NCBI RefSeq assembly: GCF_014851395.1 | Contig: NW_024040817.1 | Span: 18,688,519-18,752,518, forward strand | Direction of reading: 5' to 3' | Origin: Micropterus salmoides | Taxonomy: Eukaryota > Chordata > Actinopteri > Centrarchiformes > Centrarchidae | DNA length: 64,000 bases | In this document: one piece after another, positions 1 through 12,692 of the stretch | Position numbering within the stretch: the first letter of the stretch is position 1 | Layout: each line of letters begins with the position of its first letter | Made by a program: the position numbers and the translations under genes | The notes under the pieces: generated by a model | Database searches by the model: none | Seen by the model: only the letters and a program-made list of their open reading frames with translations | What the model was told of the DNA's origin: nothing

Positions 1-821
1 ATACAGACCATTCCTCTAATTTGGGAGAGTGTACTATGCTACAGCTCGTACAGTGAAGCAGCAGTGATCCAGCAATAAGTGTCTTCTAGGCCATCCCTCT
101 TGATGGGATGTGAAAGCTCGGACACAGTAGAGGCAACACAATTATAATCTGCTGTCAGCGCTCGCCTACAGGTACCGCATCTTGCTGCTGCTGTGTAGGT
201 TTTGTTTCCATAGGATGTGGATGCATTGATGAGATTAGTTGTGTTGTGAGAGAGCGAGAAGTTGAAATTCATGTCCCACTGTGGCTAAAACAGAACATGT
301 GCTGTGCATGTGAGAAGTATACATGGATATGTAAGCAGCATTTTAACAAGCCTTGTTTTCATAATTTTACACTCGCAGGAAAAATTTACTTCCCATCTAT
401 TCACTGTCTTCACACATCGATTGCACAAGCAGATAAGTGAAGGCACATTAACTTAATTTACTGCCAAAAACAGAAGTTTAAAAAGCCAGTTTGAGAGGCT
501 CATCTTGAGGTGGTCCTTTTCTCATTCTCACCACACAGGGGTGATTTAACTTCGGAAAAAGGAAATGCTCAAACTTTCTAAAAGGCTTTTAGGACACACT
601 GTTAGCCAAATCATAATACTTGCTTTTTGTGTTATGTATCATAATACATAAGCCCCAAAAGGGCCTAAAGACTCTATATATTGTCAGTTCTTTGTTGTTG
701 ATTTAGTTAATGTGCATTATGGTGAGGGAAGACTATGTGCTGTTTTTTCATTGATAGGAGAAAGCCTTAAACATGGCCCGACTTTATATATGAATCACAC
801 TGTTCCGTCAGAATATCTCCC
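1..821. other. Non-genic stretch, nothing recognised
   Basis: AT-rich sequence with only short, unsupported open frames on both strands. I see no splice-bounded exon, RNA gene or clear repeat here. Confidence 0.5.
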
Positions 822-1245
822 TTAAAGGAATAAGTAGACATACGCTTGTTTACTGTCTTGCCAAAATGAGTTGTAGATCGATACCAATCTCATCTTTGTA
901 TGGCTAAATAAGAAGCTCAGCCAGCAGCTGAGGAGCTTGGCCAGAAACCATAACTGACTGCAGTTTCCATTGGTTGTCTGACAGCAGCTCGCGACCAAGA
1001 TGGTGAATTGTTGCTTTAATACTTCAGTTTTTGTGTGGATAAAATAAACGAGGTATAAGTTGTTGCTTAGTGAGACAGTAAGTGGGTTTTATTACCTTTG
1101 CACAGATGTTTCTCTCTATTTCCAGTCTTTATGCTAAGCTAAGCTAAACAGCTGCTGGCTTTGGCTTCATATCGTACAGACATAAGAATGGTATTAATCT
1201 TCTCATCTAATGTATTTCCCAAAATGCTGAATTATTCCTCTAAAG
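822..1245. repeat. Palindromic MITE-like repeat (TTAGCTTAGC family)
   Basis: The left edge reads CTTAAAGGAATAAGT and the right edge, reverse complemented, reads CTTTAGAGGAATAATT, so the ends form a short imperfect terminal inverted repeat. The right part (about 1105-1245, minus strand) carries the motif TTAGCTTAGCTTAGCATAAA followed by GACTGG. I recognise that motif as a very common teleost short repeat, and related copies lie at about 26,300, 45,900 and 58,730. The left part repeats the family's opening segment in the opposite orientation, so this copy is palindromic. No coding capacity is visible, and superfamily assignment would be a guess. Confidence 0.6.
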
Positions 1246-4200
1246 ATCAAGAACAAATGGCAATAGGGCCAAAACATAATAATCTATCGTTCTTTGTTAC
1301 CATAAAATGAAAGATACGTCACAACAACCCTATAATTACATCCCAATAAATTTCAGTTTAATTTAGCTGTAAAAATATGATGGACGATAGAAAAATTTGT
1401 TTATTGAACCAGTGCAGCATGTAAAAAGAGACACATTCTTGCATAAATAGAAGTGAAAACTCCCATACTTCCATTAAAAACCAACCAAAAAAGTACGAGA
1501 AAACACCCAAATTAGGGCATAACATGGAGGCCCATCCTGGGTTTCTTTCCTAACAAGTAAACAAGTGTGTATAAGCTATTAAAAAGTTTAAACTGCATCA
1601 CACACTCAAAAACTTGCAAACATTTTACTATTCAAGTCCTGCTCTCTTCATGGCATGACCTGTCTGGACAAACAGAGAGGATGTTGGGAAAAGTTATGTG
1701 ATCACACCTGCCATGCTGGGAGTGAGTAATAGTCGCCCACAACAACCTCTCTTTGTGTCATGCCAGGAAAGCTCCCCAGTGCCTCGAGGACAATTATTAA
1801 AGTGATGTCATATTTGTCCTGGTAGATTGATGCAAAACACTTTGAAAGGAGGAATGACTAAACTGTTTTGTATTTGCATTAGCTAAAAAAAAATCCCTGA
1901 AATGCAATGCAGCAAAACCAAAGGATTAATCACTGACATGGTGAATAATGAGAAATTTGTGAGGCGGTCATTCTGAAATGAATCCAGTGTACATTTTAGA
2001 GCAAGACTATGTAACCTTTGTTTAAGAGCAGCCGCTGCAATTACAGGATAAAAGTGACTAAACCAAAGTATTTAACCAACCAAACAAAAGCACAAACGGA
2101 GAAGAGTTCTCAACAATCTGACTCAGTCCATAAAACTGCAACATCTATCTAAAAGTTTGCTAACATAAGCCACTGTTAGCCAAAGTAAGCTAGTAGTATT
2201 ACCAGACCAAGTAAGACCATAGCAGTTAAACTCCTTTTCATTTGTAAGAAGAGGATTGCGTAAATTCTTACTTCAGATGTTACATCGTCCTGCTTTAAAG
2301 CTGAATTGTAAGAGAGGAAAATGTCTATAAACACGTCCAATTTATTTATCTTTTCCATGCATTGTGTGCCATGCATTGTTGTTGATCTATGGTGTGTCTA
2401 GCCATCAAGTTTAGGATCCATTAAAGAGCTTGCAATAAGCCGGCTGTAGCCTCTGATATATTTACAACACTTTCTTAGATTTGATTTGTTTTCCTCTAAA
2501 CTTTTCCATTTCCCATTACTGGGAAGGCTGCTCAAGTATTTTGCTCAAAACGTTGCCTGAAGCTGTAGTCTTTCATTTGAGGTCCACAGTTGAGGGCCAC
2601 AGTGGAGTGGCTTGAAATGCCGAAGAGGCAGGTGGCTTCATTGTCTGGCCGGGTTTTGTTTATCTCTGCTGTTGTCCTGGTCTTTCCCATGGCTGCGCTC
2701 GCTGGCAGTGGCTCTTTGAACTGGTCCTTTTGAGATGACAGGGCTTTGTGTTTGCCAGGGTGCACCCAAGTCACATTAATTGAGTTATTTTTAATGATCC
2801 CTATTGTCTTCAAGGTCATTTGCATCAGCTAAGTAAACACAAATGATTAAAGTCATGTTCAGATAAAGCTCGTGGCAAACGGGTGTGTTAAAGGTCTACG
2901 CCTTTGACTAACACGTATCACATGTCATGTATCACAGCAATTATATTCAGTCATGTTATGAAATGCTTAGAAAATCATTTTGCTGTATGACGTGTGGCTG
3001 TGAAATCAAATTTACATACTGTAACCCAACACTTAAGGCCTTTTCTCTTTGGTATTAACACACCATTAAGCTGCTAAATCGGAGGACAGAGCGTGTGAGT
3101 TAAGGACGCGGTAGCCCAACAATTTCTTCTTATCACTCCCTTATCTGTTTACACAGCTGTATATGTTGGGAGAGATACGCTTTGAAAGGGCAGATCGCCA
3201 AAACAAATTACACAAACTCTTTAGTATGAATGAATCTCATTATTTTTTTCATCACATTTGTGTATTTTACAAGGACACCAGACTTTTCCCTCCATCAATT
3301 CAATTAGCAGCTCCTATCTGAGCATCTGGATGGTCATATCATTTAATTTGGCAATAATTTCCTATTTATGGTTTAATAACTTGCAGTTGTTTCAAGTTAT
3401 TGACTACAGATGATTTACCTTAGTTTTAATTATCCTTGTTTGCAGAGTCCTCCATTCACTCAAAGTTTCTCTTGTGTTCTGTCCAGCCATGTGTAAACTT
3501 GTAACGGACTAAGATCAGTTGGTCAATCGTCTGCTAACATGTAAGTTTGAGCACATCCTGTGTGTGCTTCAAGTCTAAACTGAAACATTTATATGCTGCT
3601 GGTGCTGAATAACACATAAGATGAATCAGAGCTCTGAGTCATTAACCGATGTTTTGCATAAATTCCAGACTGTGATGTGAAGGTGCATTGAGCTTGGTGT
3701 TTCTGTCCTCCTTAAACATAAAGATCTCTGAGATCAGAATAGAGTGGACCAAATATATTTATCACTGTTTAAATTAAATGAAGTAAATATAAATATGCAA
3801 TATGTCAGTGTGTCTGCCAAATCTTGGAGACACATTACAGCTGAATTATCCTGCTCTGGCTGCATCCCTACATTTACATCCTCATTATGTGGCATCCTCT
3901 GCACAGACTGTGTTGGTTTGAGTCCCTCCTGGCCGCAGTTGCTCCGCTGTCTAAAATAATAAGTCTTCAGAGGCCTTTTAAAGGAAAGAAAGCTTACAAG
4001 AAAGGGTAACGAGCAGGAAGGAGGTACTCCAAAATCGATTTGCATTCTGCCTCTCCTCCTTGTGCAGCCACAATTTGACATTAACAAATAAATTAACAGC
4101 AACTTTCACGAGGCTGCCTGAGTAATTACTTGTTCAAAGTGCGATGCTCTTGAAAGCACAGAAAATTGGATTGCACCACATTGCCAATTTTCATATTAGT

Positions 4201-5545
4201 TATGAATGCATGTGAGACTTTATGCACGCTGACAGTTATTTTCAAACAAAAGGTAATTTTCAGAGTTCACTTGAGTGTAACAAATCTTTCGAGTTACATC
4301 AGCTGGCTTTGGGCCATTTGCAAAAGTGATGATGGTTGTCTGTCTACACTGATCAAACTGTTGATATAAGGCAAAGTGCACTCTCATAACAGCATAACAG
4401 GGAAATTGTTCCTCTAAAAATCTGGCCATCTTGTGTTTTTCATTACCCAAATATTACTGCTCTTCAGACGTTTTGTTTTATTGGATTAGAAGTGCACATG
4501 ATGCAAATAGGCCATAATGGTGTATTCTCCTGAGCCCCCCCTGAAACGGAGCATATTGGTCATATAATTTTAATGGCGGATGGAGTGTAGAAGACCGGTA
4601 GATTGTCGAGTGACAGGCCCTCTCTACCGGGCTGCTGCAGGCAGCTGAGGGCACGCTCTAACTGGCACATGCCATCTGTCTGGAGATCTGGGGACCAAGG
4701 TGTTGCTCCAAATGCGTGCCACTGTCGTCTTCATTGTGAAATCATAACAGGGCAGCAATCGATCACTCTCGGAAGCTGATCTCGGGTTGTTTTCATTTCT
4801 CACTTCAGCGGTTGAGGTCAGAGTTCAGGGAAGCTGAGATGATCCCAGACCAAGGACTGAAGGTATATAGAAAGAGGAGAATTTGAATTTCAGACCCCTG
4901 GTGACTTAATCAGCTTCCGGAGCTAGCAGTCTGGTCTCTCTCCACAGAGTTAAGGGCTTTGCCTTACCTGTCTTTTCAGAGAGGCCATTTGTTAAGATAG
5001 AGTGTCAGTATGCTGAGCTCCTTCTGCTAATGATTCCACAGGTGGTCGATGTGCTGTCACTAACACCTTTGCCAAAAGAGAGAATTGACTGCTCTGTTGG
5101 TATATAATGCTGCAGAGTTTTGACTGCATGGAGGTCAGCCAGTATGTTAGATGACATATCAGTATAAATGAACTCTCTCCTGTTTAAACCCCTTGGTTCA
5201 GTCTTCCTTAATCTGGTCACGTCTGGGGAGCGCATTAGGCCAAATGAGCATCCACGTACTAGTTGCTTGTCATTTGCATAAATGTGTGGCTTCCAGATGC
5301 CAGGAGTGTGGCAAGAAGGGATAACAGCTGGCTGGGTCACCTCTCCGGCATGTGTGAGTGAACTCTGACCTCCGCTGTGGCTCCAATTCTGTGTCTCTGT
5401 CTCTGAAATTTAATTTATTCCAAGCCCTTACTTTAAAGCATCTATAAGCATTAATTTTATAATAACAAAGAATCAAATTACCAAGATAGGAGTAATGTGA
5501 AAGCTGTCGCTTGATAAACCCACAGAGAGGTATCACCCGACTCTG
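1246..5545. other. Non-genic stretch, nothing recognised
   Basis: About 4.3 kb without a supportable gene. Open frames of 60-120 codons occur on both strands (for example minus 3734-4102 and 5005-5340). They have no recognisable domain, no consistent splice context and low-complexity composition. I see no repeat family that I can name with confidence. Confidence 0.5.
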
Positions 5546-5811
5546 CTGGTGAACATAGTGGAGGATTTAGCAGCTAAAGAGCCAGATCAGTCCTTCTGGA
5601 GTTTTTAGAGACAAAGACGTATGTTCATCAGGTGGCCAGAAACACGACTCCAAATAATGCTAATTTTGCCCTGTGACTGCTCGATGTGCATAGGCAACCA
5701 TATGCTACTTAAGTTTGACATATCAAATGGTGATAAAACAACAGTGTGGTGTTCACAGAATGGTTCCTCTGCTCCCAAGTGGCCACAAAAAATCACTTAA
5801 TGCAGCTTTAA
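5546..5811 (+). repeat. Teleost MITE-like repeat, copy 1
   Basis: The copy starts near CTGGTGAACATAGTGGAG and ends near CCAAGTGGCCACAAAAAATC and TAATGCAGCTTTAAA. The same core (GAACATAG-GAGCATTT, then GGCCAGAAACACGACTC, then AATGCTAATTTTGC) recurs partially at 9433-9548 and 18,095-18,420 in the same orientation. I recognise it as a common interspersed repeat of fish genomes. No coding capacity is visible. Confidence 0.6.
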
Positions 5812-7164
5812 ATCTCTTTAAAACATCACCGGAAGAAATGAGAGGGGTGAACCTCATTCTTTTCTAATCCAAGCCATGTTAAGAGACAAGGTAGAGGATA
5901 AATTGACACAGACACTGTTTCAGACTTGTGCCTCTGGTGTTCACCATGTGGTCCAGCTCCTGCACTGCAGTTGCTCTCAGGCAGGTGCAGAGCCCTCTTC
6001 AAGACCTAACCTTGAAACACAATACTCACCCAAAGCTGGTATGATGGAGAAAATGAGTCTGACAAACAGGCAAGAGAAAATATCAATATCTGCAGGTATC
6101 TGCATCACTGAAACAATAATGTCTGTGATGAAAGGAAAGTATGAACTAAAACTCAAATGTAGAGGTATTCAAAGAAAGTCAAGTAATGTGACATTCAGAA
6201 TCAAATATTAGTGAGGCATTGTCTGTGTGTCACATATTCAGTCAATTCGAGCCAGACAATTAGAAGCTTTTATTGGATGTTCATTTTTTTACGTGTTCCT
6301 GTGAACATCAGGGGACAAAATCTGAAAAGGAATAGGCAGCATGATTATAATATGTAAGTCAAATATCGACTATTTGAAAAGGTTCTGTGTTTGCTGCACA
6401 ACCTGTGTCAGCAGTGAATTTCTGATGAGTATTATAAAACAGTGGTAAAATAATAAGCAAAGCGGTGTAAATCACATTGTAATCTCTGCAGTCGTCCTCT
6501 GGAAAGTGAACAAACCCAAAGAACCTTGGTAACCCAGAAAATCAACTGTAATTCACTTTGCTACTTAAAAGCGGTGAGCTACATTCACTCAGTATTTGTA
6601 TTCACAGTGTGTGTAAAGCCGAGAATAATGAGCTCACACTCATGAGGTGCATTTTCATCACTCTGCCTGGTGGGTCAGCCAAAGCAGAGGAAATTCCAGT
6701 GCTTCAAGAGGCTTGATTACAATAATAACAACAGTGCAGAAAGCAAAGGATCAAGTCACTTGCGTGGGGAGTTTAATGCTCGAGAGCCTTATTCTGATTA
6801 ACACAAAGGTGTTTTAGCAGCATGTAATATCCCGGGAATGTTAATAACAGCGTGAAGAGTCACGCAGTGCCGCGATTTGAACAACAAAAGTGTGCTCCAA
6901 TTACACTGCCAAGTGCACATACTGTAGTTCACATGACTTTATTTAGATGTTACAGACTTCACTGTGTTTGACACTGACTGACATTAAAGCTGGAGTGTAG
7001 GACTTTAACATATTAATGAATGTTCATTCCAATTCCAATTCAAACCCTTGCGAAAGGAGTTCACACAATGCAGAATAATCACTACCTGGTAAATCTCTCT
7101 GTATATTGCAGTATACCGGAGACATTCCCGCGCTGGTGCACCGGTAGTGATTGAACACACAGTG
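5812..7164. other. Non-genic stretch
   Basis: No gene is recognised. The 111-codon plus-strand frame at 5876-6211 has no identifiable domain. The stretch near 6985-7110 (starting AAAGCTGGAGTGTAGGACTT) resembles the tip of a short interspersed repeat, but I cannot define its far end. Confidence 0.45.
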
Positions 7165-7260
7165 TATTTTGTTTATTATGGTTGTATAGTTTGTTAATAT
7201 GCTTTGGCAATGTTGTGTTGTATGCAGTCATGCCAATAAAGCCACTTGAACTGAAATGAA
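7165..7260 (+). repeat. Retroposon 3' tail
   Basis: The segment reads TATGCTTTGGCAATGTTGTG and then CAGTCATGCCAATAAAGC followed by an ACTTGAACTGAA-type simple tail. This is the 3' end seen on many truncated non-LTR retroposons in fish. The body of the element is missing or too diverged to see upstream. Confidence 0.5.
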
Positions 7261-9432
7261 TGGAGATGAGTCAACTCTCTCTCTACATGGCTCTGGAGCA
7301 ACTGTAGTGGCGGAGTAGGCTAAATCAACTAGGAGTCTGAAAACCTAAAAAGCGTCCTAGAAAAGTTTCTAATGCTCCACAATAACAAGAAACTCTGTGT
7401 TCAGAGGAAGGGATTACAATAAAACAAACACAGCACAGTGACTGCTTTTGGACAGGTTGGTATTAAAATATTTGCAGTAGGCTATGTAGCTATTACATTT
7501 CCTCTACCTAAATAAAGGATTATTATCTTGGAACTGTGAAAATTTGTCTGTACTTTTGTAATTATTTCTGAACATGGTTTTGGTCATTGCATGAAGGGGA
7601 GACAAAAGTTCCGCACTTGTTTGCTGTGAAAGAGTGTAAAAGTTAAACGTTTATACAGCTCTTCATATTCACTCTCCATCTCATGGAAGCACATTAGTTT
7701 CCATTAGAGCTATTATAGTCTACTTCATCAAAAAACACAAGGGAGCTTGCAAGGTTACAGAGTAAGATGCTCAGCCATCTACATTGTTTGAGAGAAAAAG
7801 GAAATGTCCTGTTATTGCTTTCTGGTTTTATTCCTACAATTTGGTTCAGTTTTATTTTGTTTTGATAAGTGCTACCATGTAAATAAACATCATAATTGCA
7901 TTATTATTGTGCTCCCGCAGACATATCTACCACGAGTCGTCACATTGCCTCTTATCATACTCTTATCATAGGAAGCTGCATTCATGGCTCACAGCTCAGT
8001 AACAGTGTGGCCGAGCTCTCAGGCTTGGCAGGAGGCTGGATGTGAACCATATCATTAGGTGGAAAATGTTACTGTGGGTATGTACGTTCGCAGGGGTCGT
8101 GCAGAACGATGCCATCAAGGTAACTTACCTGTCCTTGTCTGCCCGAGGCTTGTACTGTACACGATGCAATCTGAGAATAAGCCTTGCATCCTCCATACCC
8201 GCACCTCAACCCATCAACCTCCCCCTTCAACAGCAGGCGTATGTGTCAACCGAGAGAAGGTCCTCATGTTTGCTGAGGTCAAAGTCATCTGTCAAACCGT
8301 CGAGACGGCTGGCTGGCTCTGCAGAGGTAATTGGTACCATTGCTGACTTCTAGGAGATGCTGGACAAAAATCTTGCCATGTGTCTGGGAAGTTCGTTCGA
8401 GGAGCACAGGCTCCTGCTCCATTGACGGCTGGCTTTGCTGAGAATCGCACGCTGAACGTGGCAGCACATGAAAGAGACACTCAGCTACGGTCAGACATGG
8501 CAAATATAAAAGGCTGTTTACAATATTGGCTCCTTATGACATAACCACTACATACACTACAAGAAGCTTTTACCTGCCACCCGAGTGCCCATCAGAGCAG
8601 GCAACAGATCCAGTGTAAATGGCGTGTATAATTATGAGGGTTTAAAGGACGGCCAGGCTTGGAGTTTTATTGCTGTTAACAATGGATATGCATCACAGGA
8701 GGAGGTTTGAAAAGTGACATATTTGTGTCTTATCTCCCCTGGAGATGTTTTAGCTACAGGCCAGGGAAAACGTCCAATCACATTTCAAGGCCAATTCTAT
8801 GGTTGCCAGGATACAAACCTTCATATAAGGAGTAGTTTCAGTCGGGCTTTTTGAAAAGAAGCCAAGTAGTGAGAGTCAGGAAGCTAGTTTATCATCTTCC
8901 TTCTAATTCTCTTGTTTTAACTCCAGCAAGGAGGTTACGTTTCCTGTCCCTTGTGTCTGCTTCCTCATCAGTTAGCAGGATATATAAAAACTAATTAACA
9001 GATTTGAAACCTCGGGTTGTTTGCCAAGGTAAAATTGATCAGTGTTTGATAAAGCTACAGTGCGGCCATTTAAAAAGCCTGTTGCCTTTTTTTCTTGCTT
9101 TGAAGGGGAAGTGTGCCAATTTCACACATCAAAGACAGCTGTGAAAGAGGTCTTGGGGAGTTCTAGCAAATGTGAAAAAATTTGTATAATGCCTTTTGTG
9201 GCTGTGGGAAATCTTATAAATTGCCACAAGTGATGTCACTTTGATGTAATTTAAGCAATGTCAACATCAAGCAAATCGATCAAGTGGAGACGCATTGCTT
9301 TGTTCTATTTGTTTTGGTTTTATACTCTCAACTTTATTGTTTTGTTCACTCTCACCACTGCAGGCAGCTGCTTTGGGCAAAAAAGAAAAGCTCTGATAAA
9401 GTGACCTGCCCACCAAACTAAAAACAGACAAA
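7261..9432. other. Non-genic stretch
   Basis: No gene is supported. Overlapping plus-strand frames at 8042-8353 and 8059-8346 and minus-strand frames at 8285-8503 cross the same moderately GC-rich 0.4 kb. This is what chance open frames look like, and none shows a recognisable domain. Confidence 0.5.
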
Positions 9433-9548
9433 GTTAGCAACCAGCTGGTGAACATAGCAGAGCATTTTGGCCCTAAAAATCCAGATATTACCTTCAGAAC
9501 AAACAGAACAAAAAGAGTGAATATTGGATTTATCTGGTGGCTTGCCAT
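9433..9548 (+). repeat. Teleost MITE-like repeat, copy 2 (partial)
   Basis: The segment GTTAGCAACCAGCTGGTGAA through GAGTGAATATTGGATTTATC and CTGGTGGC matches the opening half of the repeat at 5546-5811 and the copy at 18,095-18,420. It is truncated at its 3' side. Confidence 0.5.
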
Positions 9549-9789
9549 ACTTGTGCAATAGTTTAGTCTACAACTGCTTCGAAACACTGTTTACACTTTA
9601 ATAATAACCCAACCTGTATAGCTCACTTTTCCAGCTGGACCTCTGTTTAGTCATAAACATTACTCACACTGGTGTTTGCTCAGTGGTAAAATTGCCTAAA
9701 GTTGAACGGGATAACTCACATTCCTGTCTCCCCTGTAAAGCTCTGCTGAAGTGAATGCAAGTTGTCTTATCAAGCGCGAGAGACTAACC

Positions 9790-10600
9790 TACAAGATTCA
9801 AGATTGGAAAGTTTTGTTATTGTGGAAGCACAACAAAACTGCTAGTACGTCAACAATAGCATCAACCTAAAATGGTGCAGTGTGTTGATAAAATATCAGC
9901 AATAAAAAGTACAGAATGTAAGCAGTATGAGTATGGTGTATTGAGGTGTTGAATTACATATTGGTGTAGAAATACTGCACATAATAAGCAGCTTGAAGTG
10001 ACATGTAAGTAAATAAATATTACATGTGCTCCAATGATGGTAGTACATCAGTCTTATCATGCCGAGGAGAGTTTAATAGTGCCACTGAAATGGGGAAAAG
10101 CTTTTTTTCAGTCTATTTGTGTATGATTGGATGGAGCTGAAGCGCCTTCTCGATGGGAGGAGGTTAAACAGATGGTGTCCAGGGTGTGTAATGTCTTTTT
10201 ATGATGTTCTTAACCCTCGACACACAGTGAATGTTGACTCAATGCCAACAATGTCCTTTGCTGTTTTCCCAACACACTACAGGGCTTTTTTGTCAGCATC
10301 ACCAGGCTGTCATACAGTTTGTTAGGAAGCTCTCTGTTGTGCACCTGTAAAAGTTAACAATAAGCTTTTAGGGGGCCTCCTTAGCTTCCTCAGAAAATGA
10401 AGACGTTGTTGTGCCTTACCCGCCACTGCTGAGGTGTGTTCAGCCCAGGAGAGGTCCTCTGTAGTGGTGACTTCCCGGGAGCCTGAATCTGGGGACTCAC
10501 CACAGTCTCTGTGTTGATTTGGACAGGACTGTGTGTGACTAAAAGTCCCATAATCCATATGAGCCCAATGACTGTGGTATCATTCAGAAACAATAGTTTT
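9790..10600 (-). mobile_element. Degenerate non-LTR retroposon (LINE) 3' region
   Basis: On the minus strand, 10,560-10,322 reads TEDLSWAEHTSAVAGKAQQR followed by LHFLRKLRRP. This matches the conserved C-terminal reverse-transcriptase region of fish LINEs (typically DLSW-NT-VKKAQQRLHFLR-LRK). The rest down to about 9790 has the character of such an element's 3' untranslated part, beginning on the plus strand at CAAGATTCAAGATTGGAAAG, but contains no open frame. The clade is probably Rex1/CR1-like, from memory. No intact reading frame remains. Confidence 0.55.
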
Positions 10601-12040
10601 TGAATAGTGGAAAGTTGTGTCTTTCCAGGTGGGTGAGTGCTGCTTTGACAGCCACACAGATGGAGTCCTCAATTGTCAGCTGTCCGGAAGGCAAACTGGT
10701 GTTGGTCTGGATCAACTGGGACAGTGTCTCTTATGTTGCTGAGTACCAGTCATTCAAAGCATTTTAAAATGCTGGCAGGTAGTTATTGGGACATGTTACA
10801 ATAGGTTTTGTATTTTATTGTAAGCTCCTGCTAACTTTTTTAGCATCTGAAACAGTAGCCTATTACATTAGTTTCCACACTCTGCTTTCCTTTCAGTCTG
10901 ACCAATATAAATGTGTCATGTAACCCTGCTCATAATGCATACCCCTGTGGTTATTCCACTTTTCTTTGCTATTAATTGCTCTCTTCAAAATCTGTCTTTT
11001 GTTTTGACTTTACTTGACATATACTGTATGTGATGACAGAGAACACAAAAAAAGCAAACATGACATATCAGCTTGGTCAGTACCCTGCAGAGATGTTCCT
11101 CTGCTCTTGACAGATGCACAACAAGCCAAGAATCTCTTGACTTTGGTGTGATTGAAGGTCTGTCCCGGCTCTTTTGATTCTGCTCAGCAGGCAGGTGCTG
11201 GACTGCAAGATGAGAATGGGGCTCAGCGGCCCTAAGCAGCTGCTTATGATGGCTCAGAGAGGTGCAACCTTCAGACAAATGCAGGCAATGGTGGGCTTGT
11301 GGGATGTGGACGCCTGGAGGTGGAATGCCTGGCTGGACAGCACTTCAATAGACACCTGCAGCTCTCTCTACATGCCATCTTTTTTGGTTCAGTGGAGAGT
11401 GATTGCAAGGGAGAGAGAATGGCAGGGATGGGGAGGTGGGGGAAAAGGGGAGTAATGAAGGTCAGATACACAGGGGATGTAGGGAGCAGCCAGAAAGGTG
11501 GACAAAAAAGATCCAAAGAAAGGTTAAACAATCTAAAAACACACAGAGGATAGGACAGGAGTTGAGATTTGAGGCTGCAGTAACACTTAAGTCAAGCCAA
11601 TACAATTTATTCTCACAAATGCTCGCAATTACTAAACACAAAGTACAGTTAAGGCTGATGGGAATAGTATCAGTTTGGTCATAAACTGATTGGATAATAT
11701 TTTACAAACATTTTTTACCTGATGATGGTGCTAGATTAAAGGTCAGATCAAAGTTTTTAGAATTCCTCCCCTCGGGACAAGTCTGTACCAAATGTCACGG
11801 CAATACATCCTGTCCACATTCAATAAAACCAAAAATGTCAACTTTCATAATGTTGGAAACAAAATTTGGGCCATTAAGCATTTGACTTCCTCAAGATGAC
11901 CTAAAAGATACTGAATATAATGTACTTAACTCATTTTGAGCTGAACAGTGAACGCATATATAATGCAAGTAAAACGTGCCTAAAATGTAACATTGTGGTG
12001 CAATTTATACAAGTAGCAGAAGAGGATAAAAATGATAGAT
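10601..12040. other. Non-genic stretch before the transposon
   Basis: No gene is recognised. Overlapping frames on both strands at 11,171-11,684 fall in a G-rich, low-complexity stretch (about 11,400-11,540) and show no domain. Confidence 0.45.
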
Positions 12041-12042
12041 TA

Positions 12043-12090
12043 CAGTTTTTCTCAATTGCTAACATGCAATGGTCAAAACTGAAGCCACTT
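12043..12090 (+). repeat. Outer terminal inverted repeat, left
   Basis: This is the left outer arm. It pairs with 15,169-15,215 through CAGTTTTT-TCAATTGCTAAC and then TGGTCAAAACTGAAG. TA precedes it. Confidence 0.8.
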
Positions 12091-12146
12091 TTTCAAAACT
12101 CTTCACACAGTCTGCATTACCAACATGCATCCTGGCCAAATAGTTA

Positions 12147-12180
12147 CAGTTTTTCCTCAATTGTTTACACACATTTTCTG
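12147..12180 (+). repeat. Inner terminal inverted repeat, left
   Basis: CAGTTTTTCCTCAATTGTTT is preceded by TA (12,145-12,146) and mirrors 14,706-14,729. It differs from the outer arm after CAATTG (TTTAC instead of CTAAC). Confidence 0.75.
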
Positions 12181-12509
12181 AAAGAAAATGTCATATTCTC
12201 AGAACTCTACACACAAATCAAAAAACACACAATGGGCAAAACCCCTCAATTCTCCTGCAAAATAAAACTTTACATTCAAAACAATGTTATTTCTTCTCAA
12301 AATGGTATTTTGTTTTCAAATGAACAGACATTCATAAGAACCAGTTGAACACTGATGTGCTCAATGTAAAACACTATGATGAATGGAAAACACTTCTTCT
12401 CCATTCATCATAATGACTTAGGCCTTTTTTTTTGTTCAGTGTTACACTTACTACAGACAGTACATACATAAGTGTGTTGTAAATATTTGAGAATATTGTT
12501 TTTATACTC

Positions 12510-12541
12510 AGAACACACAAATACACGGTAACAAATATATT
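12510..12541 (+). repeat. 32-bp direct repeat, copy A
   Basis: The 32 bases beginning AGAACACACAAATACACGGT recur exactly at 12,661-12,692, 151 bp downstream, inside the transposon's region 3' of the transposase gene. Confidence 0.85.
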
Positions 12542-12660
12542 ACTATATTTTATTACTATATTATATATTACAGTGTAGTTCTACTTAAGATAGTAAGGGT
12601 CTTCAGGGGTTTGTGCAATGCTCTGATTTAGATGTCTATCTGAAGTGTAGTCATAGTCAA

Positions 12661-12692
12661 AGAACACACAAATACACGGTAACAAATATATT
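12661..12692 (+). repeat. 32-bp direct repeat, copy B
   Basis: Exact second copy of 12,510-12,541. The intervening 119 bp are AT-rich and unique. Confidence 0.85.
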
